Assembly: GCF_008369325.1 (NCBI RefSeq)
Contig: NZ_VOBI01000003.1
Span: 434,001-498,000 of the forward strand
Reading direction: 5' to 3'
Length of the DNA: 64,000 nt
Source of the DNA: Pseudomonas sp. ANT_H12B
GTDB taxonomy: Bacteria > Pseudomonadota > Gammaproteobacteria > Pseudomonadales > Pseudomonadaceae
Shown: one piece after another, positions 57,803 through 64,000 of the stretch
Numbering within the stretch: the stretch's first letter is position 1
How the letters are laid out: each line of letters opens with the position of its first letter
Notes under the pieces: model-generated
The model's input: the letters and a program-made list of their open reading frames with translations, nothing else
Database searches by the model: none
What the model was told of the DNA's origin: nothing
Made by a program: the position numbers and the translations under genes

Positions 57803-59842
57803 TCAATCCGTATTGACGTTCTGATAGAGCATTAGTCGTGAGGTCTCATGCAGACCTCGCGTCAACGCGAGCAGACGACGAAATTCTTCAGGGTGTTGGT
57901 CAGCAACGTTCTCTAATGGTTCTTGCGAAGCAATATCATGCAGGCTTGGCTGACTTCCATCGTGATGCATTTGCAGAAGAAACTCCTTTGTCACGCCACC
58001 GATCAACGGGAACGTACCCTCTCTAAGCACCAGAGGAACCACTCGCTCTCCTTCTGTAGCTGGCTGCTGTATATCTCGCCCCATCGCACCATTGCGAAAC
58101 TCAATACCGGCCATGCCAAGGACACTGGGCAGCAGGTCAACCAAGCCAACAGCTTCTTCAATCACTCGCGGCTCCAGCAGTTTCGGAGCGTGGATCAGCA
58201 AGGGCACATGATTGCTCTCAAGCCCCAGTTTTTCGAATGCCGGTGGCATATGCGGGATCTGGCTGATACGGGTGTTGTGGTCACCAAACATGACGAAAAT
58301 CGTGTTCTCGTACCAACCGCCTTCTTGAGCAATTTCCATCAGGCGCCCAATGTTGAAGTCCAACAGGCGTACCGCGTTGTATTGAGCCACGCTGCGAGAG
58401 CCAGCGTTCTGCACAGTTTCCAAAGGTACATTGAGCACCTCGAAGCCGTCGTTCTCATTGGGGATGGTAAAAGGCCGATGGTTACCCGCAGTCTGGATAT
58501 AGGCAAAGAAGGGTTTGCCCTCAGCCTGCCGGCGAAGGATCTTGTCGCTTTCCTTGAACAGATCCAAATCCGAAACGCCCCAGACGTCGACGATGGGTGA
58601 TTTCCAGTGACGTTCTTCCAACAGCTGGATATCGTCGATGCTCTGACGAATCAAGGCATTCATATTGGCCCAGCCTGAATTACCGCCGATCATGTAATAC
58701 TTGTCGTAACCCTGCATCGCATTGATCAAGCTGTGCTGACGAGTGATTAGGGGGTTGCGCGTTGCCGTTTCCTGACGAGAGACGTCAGGTACGCCGGAGA
58801 TACTGGCCCATACGGTTTTCGCTGTTCCGGTAACTGGCACATAGAAGTTCTTGAAGAACCAGCTCTCTTTAGCCAGTCGATCAATATTCGGGGTGGGATT
58901 CAGCGGATTGCCATAAGCACCCACCGCGCTGGTACCCAAGGATTCGAGCATGATGAAAACCACATTCGGTTGCTGCTTGCCCGCGATAGCGTAGGGCTGC
59001 GGGGGCTGCACGCGACTAAAATTCAGGCTTTTTATGTCAGGCTGGTCGACCCCTAAATAGTGGCTTACAACCTCGTAGTGTGCTGCGACCTGCTCCCGAT
59101 CATAGGGCTTACTGGGCACCCTCAAAGTGTCGTAGAGAAAAATCACCGGGTTCAGGCCTAAAGCTGAAATTTGGTTGTCGCCAGAGAAGAAGGCGTCGCT
59201 CCAACGAAGCGGTACCGGGTTTTCCAGGTTGATGTTCTCGACGCGGCCCAAGACACCGAGGAAGATAGCCACTACCATTAGTGCGCTGCCCCAGGTCAGA
59301 GAGAGCCGACTGATGGGCTTTGCCGGACGATCCAGAGTCACTCGCTCAAGACGCAGTAATAGCCAAAAAATCAGGGCCGTAACAGCGGCCCAGCCAAGGC
59401 TAATCCACACCACAGGATAGGTTTGCCAGACCATGTCTGTTGAGATCTGCGCGTCTTCTAGAAACCGTAATACGGTCGCATTGATGCGCACACCCAGATA
59501 GGCGTAGTGACCGAAGTCTACGATATAGATCAACATTACTGCGCCGAGCCCCAGGGCGAGGTAGAGCCGTGCCAACCAGCGAACTACACGTGAGCGTGTC
59601 AGATTCCACACCGGCAACCACGCCAGCAGGGCAACAGGTAACATCAGCAGTATTGCCAAGCGAAGGTCAAACCGCAGCCCTATTCCGAGGGTTTCCGGTA
59701 CTGCCTTAACTTCGCTCACAGCGCTGGCTGCAAATCCCGAGAAACCTATGAAGAACAGCCAGCGCAATGCCGCCAGCGTTACGAAAAGGATTGCTACTGC
59801 ACCAACCCAATAGTGCAAGCGCCTCGAGTGAAGCCAGCCCAT
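57803..59842 (-). CDS. LTA synthase-like membrane sulfatase/phosphoglycerol transferase
   Basis: A 679-residue membrane enzyme. Five helices fill about residues 1-190. A periplasmic sulfatase-fold domain follows, with VVFIMLESLGTSAVGAYGNP (metal-binding Glu), the probable nucleophile threonine in VTGTAKTVWAS, and VMFGDHNTRI and NHVPLLIHAP near the end. Relatives transfer phosphoglycerol or phosphoethanolamine to envelope glycans. ATG at 59842 has GAGG nine bases upstream and is preferred over the in-frame TTG at 59857. It is the last gene of the three-gene minus-strand operon with the sialidase-like and membrane proteins. Confidence 0.85.
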   Translation of the reverse strand: MGWLHSRRLHYWVGAVAILFVTLAALRWLFFIGFSGFAASAVSEVKAVPETLGIGLRFDLRLAILLMLPVALLAWLPVWNLTRSRVVRWLARLYLALGLGAVMLIYIVDFGHYAYLGVRINATVLRFLEDAQISTDMVWQTYPVVWISLGWAAVTALIFWLLLRLERVTLDRPAKPISRLSLTWGSALMVVAIFLGVLGRVENINLENPVPLRWSDAFFSGDNQISALGLNPVIFLYDTLRVPSKPYDREQVAAHYEVVSHYLGVDQPDIKSLNFSRVQPPQPYAIAGKQQPNVVFIMLESLGTSAVGAYGNPLNPTPNIDRLAKESWFFKNFYVPVTGTAKTVWASISGVPDVSRQETATRNPLITRQHSLINAMQGYDKYYMIGGNSGWANMNALIRQSIDDIQLLEERHWKSPIVDVWGVSDLDLFKESDKILRRQAEGKPFFAYIQTAGNHRPFTIPNENDGFEVLNVPLETVQNAGSRSVAQYNAVRLLDFNIGRLMEIAQEGGWYENTIFVMFGDHNTRISQIPHMPPAFEKLGLESNHVPLLIHAPKLLEPRVIEEAVGLVDLLPSVLGMAGIEFRNGAMGRDIQQPATEGERVVPLVLREGTFPLIGGVTKEFLLQMHHDGSQPSLHDIASQEPLENVADQHPEEFRRLLALTRGLHETSRLMLYQNVNTD

Positions 59843-59891
59843 CGTTTGAATCCTCAATCTATAGAACTATCAATGTGGTTTTGCCTAGCCA

Positions 59892-60506
59892 TCAAACACG
59901 TATCGGCAGCGTGAACTCTCGTCGTGCGGACAAACCGCGCCAGATCATCTTAATCGCGTATCCAATCAACGCCCCCCAGCAGTAGAGAGCAATGAATGGG
60001 TCGAGCAAGTAGTCCCAGTAATTCGGGGAAGGTTTAATTCCCAAGCTGAAGGCCAAAGTGGCCAGGCCGAACATGCAGGCACCCAGCCAGTTTCTCCACG
60101 CCACCAGCCCCAGAGTAATCGCGCCGATAATCATGATCAACGGTCGCGGGTTGTAACCCAGTCGGTAAGGATCAAAGTAGGTCATCCCCATCGTGGCCGG
60201 ATAGAGAAAGAGGGCCAGCGCCGCTAAAGGGATCAGTAGCTGCAAGCGAGCCGTTCTATCCTGCCTCGTCGCTAGTCCCATGCGTACCGCAGCAGAAAAT
60301 CCCAGCGCCACAAGGGTCGTGATGGCCACATCGTCCGTGAAGCTGCGAAAGTAGGCTGCTAACGAAAGCCCATTTATTGAAATAAAGCTGACTCCCAGCA
60401 AGGCGATCAGCCACATCACTTGCGTACCTGGACGTAGGCCAAATCTCGGAGTAACAACGAATGCGAGTAGCGCGAAGGTCAAATGCGCTTGCCAAAGTTC
60501 AAGCAT
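59892..60506 (-). CDS. Hypothetical multi-pass membrane protein
   Basis: A 204-residue protein with about six helices (HLTFALLAFVVTP, VMWLIALLGVSFISINGLSL, LLIPLAALALFLYPATMGMT, PLIMIIGAITLGLVAW, WLGACMFGLATLAFSLG, FIALYCWGALIGYAI). The polar loops contain YFDPYRLGYNPRP and PSPNYWDYLLDP. No family of known function is recognised. It is coupled by TGATG to the sialidase-like gene upstream; 49 bp separate it from the LTA-synthase-like gene. Confidence 0.75.
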   Translation of the reverse strand: MLELWQAHLTFALLAFVVTPRFGLRPGTQVMWLIALLGVSFISINGLSLAAYFRSFTDDVAITTLVALGFSAAVRMGLATRQDRTARLQLLIPLAALALFLYPATMGMTYFDPYRLGYNPRPLIMIIGAITLGLVAWRNWLGACMFGLATLAFSLGIKPSPNYWDYLLDPFIALYCWGALIGYAIKMIWRGLSARREFTLPIRV

Positions 60507-61798
60507 CAGAGCTGCTCCTCTAGCCAGGCATCATTGAAGCTGACATGTTTAATGAACGTGTTATTCCATGAGTAAACTAGGTGATAGAGACCCTCAGCAC
60601 TCTTGATGAAGTAGGGATACTCATATTCGAAATTGCATCCGGTTTCCTCGCAGACACGCTGATCAAGATTCACCAAGAACTCATCCGCAAGCATTTCTCT
60701 TCTAGGGCCACTGGATAGGCGGAACTTGTCGCCGATGATTTCCCGGTATGCTTCAGCGCTAAATGGATTACCTTCTGGGTCGGGAGACTCATCCAAATTG
60801 ATCAACGGTTTCCAGAAGTCCAGGCTAGAGTCAGTCCCCATTAGGCGAAGTCGGAATCGCCCATCCTTTAGATCATTCAAAGCGACCAACAAGCCGTTAT
60901 TAGGTGTTGCCACTGCAGCAAGTGATGAGTTTGGGTTAGCAGGGTCAAGTGGATAAGGCTCACTCCAAGTTTGCCCTGCATCCTTGGTGCGGCTCGCGAG
61001 CACTTTGTGAAAGGTGTCGCCAGCGTAACGCAACATAGCTACCGCGTTACTCTCATCCATGGGCACAACCGTAGGCTGCAGTGAGTGCTTGCCTCTGCTG
61101 ATTCTGCTTTTATCAATTACATCCCCGGTGGGACTGATGTAAAGATACTCAGCAAATTTCCCCAAAAACTCATGGTAGACAGGCAAACCGATGGTGCCGT
61201 CCTGATGAAATATCGGAGCATTGCGCACGAGCGTGCTGATGTTCAAAAAGGGAGTCGTGATCAGTTGCTGAGGGGGTGACCAATTTTTACCCAAATCATC
61301 CGAGTACATTGCATTGATTGCGCTCCCAGCCCAGCCACCTACTGAGACTGACACGTAGAAGAGCCAAAGACGGTTATCGGGCGCCAATGCAATAACCGGA
61401 TTGCCCAGTTTGCGTATGTATTTTTGAGTCGCGTTCTGGGTCGACTCTCGCGTCGCAAGAACGAGTTCATCACCCCATTCAGCAGTTTCTGTGTCGTAGC
61501 GAGCGCCGCGAACCTGTACATCGGCTGCACCTTCTCGTGAGCCAGCAAACCATACCGCCATAAGACCGCCATCTGGCAGTGCCGTCACCGATGAGGCGTG
61601 TACAAATTCTTCAAGATCCGAGGAGGCAAATCTGCTGCTGTAAAAAGGTGCCTGAGCGCTAAGCCCCTGTTGATCGACAGCTGCTGAGACAGAAAAGCCC
61701 GAGACAGGGTGGTCAGGATGGAGCCACCAAGCAACAGCAAATACAGCGAAAATCGGGATAGCAAGAGCCGAGCTGAGAAAACTGTTTTTCAAGCGCAT
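60506..61798 (-). CDS. Exo-alpha-sialidase-like BNR-repeat protein
   Basis: A 430-residue protein anchored or secreted by an N-terminal helix (FLSSALAIPIFAVFAVAWWL). It has the six-bladed propeller look of the sialidase fold, with Asp-box-type repeats (SDDLGKNWSPPQQL, TKDAGQTWSEPY) and the probable catalytic FAGSREGAADVQVRGARYD. The end of the protein contains YPYFIKSAEGLYHLVYSW. Substrate is unknown; many bacterial relatives do not act on sialic acid. It is first in the operon with the membrane protein and LTA-synthase-like gene, which suggests a shared envelope glycan job. Confidence 0.82.
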   Translation of the reverse strand: MRLKNSFLSSALAIPIFAVFAVAWWLHPDHPVSGFSVSAAVDQQGLSAQAPFYSSRFASSDLEEFVHASSVTALPDGGLMAVWFAGSREGAADVQVRGARYDTETAEWGDELVLATRESTQNATQKYIRKLGNPVIALAPDNRLWLFYVSVSVGGWAGSAINAMYSDDLGKNWSPPQQLITTPFLNISTLVRNAPIFHQDGTIGLPVYHEFLGKFAEYLYISPTGDVIDKSRISRGKHSLQPTVVPMDESNAVAMLRYAGDTFHKVLASRTKDAGQTWSEPYPLDPANPNSSLAAVATPNNGLLVALNDLKDGRFRLRLMGTDSSLDFWKPLINLDESPDPEGNPFSAEAYREIIGDKFRLSSGPRREMLADEFLVNLDQRVCEETGCNFEYEYPYFIKSAEGLYHLVYSWNNTFIKHVSFNDAWLEEQL

Positions 61799-62344
61799 TT
61801 AGAAACCATCTATACACAAACACATGACGCATCCTGATTGATGAGCAGGAGGCGAGCGGGCACATACCTCGGCTTGGGAGGTATAGCGGAGTGGTGTTTG
61901 CGTGGTTTCTACAAGGGCCTGACTCAACTCAAAAATGAGAGGGAAATGACTGGATGCGTATACATCGGGGCCGAATCATCGCCCAGCAATCCCGTAGACG
62001 CAACCGCGACCATCTGTCCTGAGGTATCGATTTGTAACCATGGATTTCGAGTTTAGCAATCATTACCGCACGTGATATCCAGTTCTGCTACATGATCACA
62101 AGCACAGATTCTGTACCAGACAGTGTCTAGATCGGGGGGTAACTATTTATCGACACCTCTGCTAGGTTTGATCCATGGGATGCCAGCAATGCGTCAACGC
62201 ACACAAGTTTATTGCTATCGGATAGCTGGCATTGGAGGTCTTACTTCCGCCAATCCACAGCCGATTTCGTGAGCTCCCAATCGGCAACGTTCACGGTGGT
62301 GCTTCGCACCTACCGCCCCTAGACTGCATTAGTAGGCATTGGCC
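61799..62344. other. 546-bp intergenic region
   Basis: This divergent region between the sialidase-like operon and the DksA/TraR gene holds no supported gene. Frames on either strand lack ribosome binding sites and recognisable sequence. A promoter for each side must be here, but none stands out. Confidence 0.4.
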
Positions 62345-62698
62345 ATGAGTGATAAGATCAAATTGAAACACGCTCGCGATTTGCTACTTGCCCGCTTGGT
62401 TGAATTGGAAAGTCTTGAATCCTCAGCACAATCACGCGACTCCATCGAGCTAGATCAAAGCAAGGTAGGTAGACTCTCGCGCATGGATGCGTTGCAGCAA
62501 CAAGCCATGCTGGACGCCAACCGAGCCCGAGGTAGGGGGGAACGACTACGCATTGAGGCCGCGCTTCGAAGAGTTGACGAAGGCCTATATGGCTATTGCG
62601 TCGAGTGCGACGAGCCAATAGCTCAAGGCAGGCTGGATTTCGATCCTGCCACTGCGCTGTGCATCGAATGCGCTCAAAAAGCCGAAAAGGACAACTAA
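62345..62698 (+). CDS. DksA/TraR family C4 zinc-finger protein
   Basis: A 117-residue protein of the DksA/TraR type. A helical hairpin (KHARDLLLARLVELESLESS, RMDALQQQAMLDANRARG) leads to the zinc finger YCVECDEPIAQGRLDFDP...CIECAQ, with four cysteines. Such short members bind the RNA polymerase secondary channel and mimic or modulate ppGpp/DksA effects; many are carried on mobile elements. The DxxDxA tip motif of true DksA is not clear here (RMDALQQQA). ATG at 62345 is chosen over a TTG two codons upstream. Confidence 0.85.
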   Translation: MSDKIKLKHARDLLLARLVELESLESSAQSRDSIELDQSKVGRLSRMDALQQQAMLDANRARGRGERLRIEAALRRVDEGLYGYCVECDEPIAQGRLDFDPATALCIECAQKAEKDN

Positions 62699-62760
62699 GT
62701 ACCGCTGAAAATGCTGAAAAATTAATTCGGCCTCCATAATTCGCTTAAGCTGAAGACCCC

Positions 62761-63288
62761 ATGCAACTCATTACCGAAATTGTTCACCCCGAGTTGAAAT
62801 CCAAGCAGGGCAGAGTATTCCGTCGACATGCAGCACGCGGCATCGTGATGCGGGGTGAACAGATCCTATTGCTGTTCACCGAGCGCTATAACGACTTCAG
62901 CTTTCCTGGGGGCGGCCTTGATGGTGACGAGGACATTGTCGCAGGCCTGAAGCGTGAGCTTGAGGAAGAGACTGGCGCACGAGAGATTCAGGTACTACAG
63001 CACTACGGTTACATCGAGGAGTACCGGCCTTACTGGAAGCCACAATACGACTTGATGCACATGACCTCGCACTTTTATCAATGCGAAGTAGCGCCCCAGC
63101 TAGAGCCCGTGAGAATGGAAAGCCACGAAATCGCTAATGGTATGCGGCCTGTCTGGATCAACCTGCATGAAGCCATCGCACACAATCAGGCCGTTATGCA
63201 GCGTCAAGAGTCTTCGATGGGGCAATCAGTTCTGCGCGAAACCTTTATGCTGAAAAAAGTTGCTTCAGAATTGATTGCTAAGCCCTAA
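62761..63288 (+). CDS. Nudix hydrolase
   Basis: A 175-residue Nudix protein that should cleave a nucleoside diphosphate linked to another moiety. The Nudix box is complete: GLDGDEDIVAGLKRELEEETGA fits G-x5-E-x7-R-E-U-x-E-E-x-G-U. VMRGEQILLLFTERYNDFSF precedes it and HYGYIEEYRPYWKPQYDLMH follows. The substrate cannot be read from the sequence. It lies 62 bp downstream of the DksA-like gene. Confidence 0.88.
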   Translation: MQLITEIVHPELKSKQGRVFRRHAARGIVMRGEQILLLFTERYNDFSFPGGGLDGDEDIVAGLKRELEEETGAREIQVLQHYGYIEEYRPYWKPQYDLMHMTSHFYQCEVAPQLEPVRMESHEIANGMRPVWINLHEAIAHNQAVMQRQESSMGQSVLRETFMLKKVASELIAKP

Positions 63289-63332
63289 GCCTGTAACAGT
63301 TGATGAACGAGTCGCTTAACCCTGTCGGCGGC

Positions 63333-63716
63333 TCATCGCGCACCAACGACCTGGTAGGTGATTAACCCGAAAGCGGTCATCGCCAAAGAACCTACGACGT
63401 GCAACGAAATTGAGCCAAGCGCCCAAAGCAGTCTGCCTTCCTGAATCAAGGAAACCGCTTCGGCTGAAAATGTAGAGAAGGTAGTAAGGCCACCACAGAA
63501 ACCCGTGATGATAAGGAGACGCCACTCTGGACTGAGGGTAGGAGAAGCGGCCAAGAAGGCGATGGCCAGGCCGATGATGTAGCCCCCAACCATGTTCGTG
63601 ACCACAGTACCTGGAGGAATTGTAGGAAACAGAGCATTCAGTTTCATGCCCAATATCCAGCGCAACCAGGCTCCAAGTGAAGCGCCAGCGGCGATGACGA
63701 TTAATGACTTCAGCAC
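63333..63716 (-). CDS. crcB: Fluoride exporter CrcB (Fluc)
   Basis: A 127-residue dual-topology fluoride channel with four helices. [40 protein letters not shown] and [16 protein letters not shown] (with the Phe-box and the Na+-site region) are diagnostic. The GTG at 63716 is preceded by GAGGAGGACTCTCC. The fluoride riboswitch lies about 145 bp upstream on the same strand. Neighbouring Nudix and CrcB genes are convergent. Confidence 0.95.
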   Translation of the reverse strand: MLKSLIVIAAGASLGAWLRWILGMKLNALFPTIPPGTVVTNMVGGYIIGLAIAFLAASPTLSPEWRLLIITGFCGGLTTFSTFSAEAVSLIQEGRLLWALGSISLHVVGSLAMTAFGLITYQVVGAR

Positions 63717-63804
63717 GGAGAGTCCTCCTCATTAGACCTGAGTGGACTAACTGGCAAGCGGCTCGCGCCGAAAGAAAAGGGAAACTCGAATGGTAAGATC
63801 ATAG

Positions 63805-63827
63805 CCTGTCCTAAATTAGAGGACAGG
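63805..63827 (-). promoter_or_regulatory. Hairpin in the crcB leader
   Basis: CCTGTCCT and AGGACAGG pair around AATTTAG-type loop bases in the leader between riboswitch and crcB. It may be part of the expression platform or a competing helix. Confidence 0.5.
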
Positions 63828-63835
63828 GAGACACA

Positions 63836-63865
63836 CCTACGTACCCTGTCCAGGGTTCACGTAGG
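63836..63865 (-). promoter_or_regulatory. Switching hairpin overlapping the riboswitch 3' end
   Basis: CCTACGTGAACCCTG and CAGGGTACGTAGG on the minus strand form a long imperfect stem. The CCTACG side is also the last part of the aptamer, so the hairpin and the fluoride-bound aptamer should exclude each other. Confidence 0.6.
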
Positions 63866-63908
63866 CATCATCAGCACAAAGGCGGTTTAAGGAGGAATGC
63901 CATCTCCT
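63858..63908 (-). promoter_or_regulatory. Fluoride riboswitch (crcB RNA motif)
   Basis: On the minus strand GGAGATGGCATTCCTCC, AAACCGCC and CTGATGATGCCTACG follow the fluoride aptamer consensus (GGnGATGG...TTCC, AAnCCGCC, CTGATG...CCTAC). GGCAT and ATGCC can form the pseudoknot helix. It stands upstream of crcB, its usual target, and should raise crcB expression when fluoride is bound. Confidence 0.93.
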
Positions 63909-64000
63909 TTCTTCATCCTATAGCAGCGCCCAGCAATGATTCAAGCTGCTTAAGCAATCCCAGCCCGCTGTAGGCATCCAGCATATTTTAAGTAAATGCA

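Noticed and set aside
61838..62056. 72-codon frame in the gap before the DksA-like gene
   Set aside because: Composition and lack of ribosome binding site give no support.
33541..64000. Integrase, transposase or prophage genes in the island
   Set aside because: None of the genes shows the catalytic motifs of tyrosine or serine recombinases or DDE transposases; the mobility genes are presumably outside the window.

Overview
The window is chromosomal DNA of a Pseudomonas, most likely of the fluorescens group. The gene order nnr-tsaE-amiC-mutL-miaA-hfq-hflX-hflK-hflC-hisZ-purA, followed by an MCP gene, iron ABC transporter genes, tRNA-Leu, rnr, rlmB and rpsF-rpsR-DUF2232-rplI-dnaB, is the usual Pseudomonas arrangement. 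The typical GTGGGAGC...GGGCTTGC REP palindromes, azurin and many ATGA/TGATG couplings agree with this. The organism is inferred from gene order and protein similarity known to me, not from a database search.

Bases 1 to about 33,540 are core chromosome. They hold housekeeping genes for queuosine, NADHX repair, t6A modification, cell-wall amidase, mismatch repair, Hfq/HflX/HflKC, histidine/purine synthesis, RNase R/RlmB, the S6-S18-L9 operon, the replicative helicase and a YgiQ radical SAM enzyme. There is a Fur-type iron uptake pair and a tandem tRNA-Leu(CAG) pair, each with its own promoter and terminator. One locus is broken: a transglutaminase/DUF2126/ATP-grasp-alpha-E cluster (28.85-31.20 kb) survives as well-conserved fragments joined by internal deletions and frame changes.

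At about 33.54 kb the core stops inside nadE. Only the C-terminal third of the ammonia-dependent NAD synthetase remains (33,227 to about 33,540, minus strand). What follows to the end of the window is accessory DNA with no REP element. Its first gene is a complete glutamine-dependent NAD synthetase, apparently a functional replacement for the essential gene it interrupts. Next come a four-gene ABC three-component (ABC-3C) operon with a two-helix membrane protein; an orphan gene; a large RloC/PrrC-like AAA ATPase with zinc hook and HEPN-like C terminus; a GIY-YIG/zinc-ribbon protein; and a possible PD-(D/E)XK-like protein. Two pairs of 24-bp near-palindromes with identical 41-bp phasing bracket the AAA ATPase and GIY-YIG genes.

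From 44.6 to 56.4 kb two SulP transporter-universal stress protein gene pairs enclose an MFS transporter, a divergent PNPase paralogue with altered catalytic residues, a second-copy-type SthA transhydrogenase and an S1-domain protein. A cyclopropane fatty acid synthase, a sialidase-like/membrane/LTA-synthase-like operon, a DksA/TraR protein, a Nudix hydrolase and a fluoride riboswitch-crcB unit complete the island. Together these suggest a mobile island combining anti-phage systems with stress tolerance (redox, membrane, fluoride) genes. No integrase, transposase or CRISPR array is seen in the window; the other end of the island must lie beyond base 64,000.
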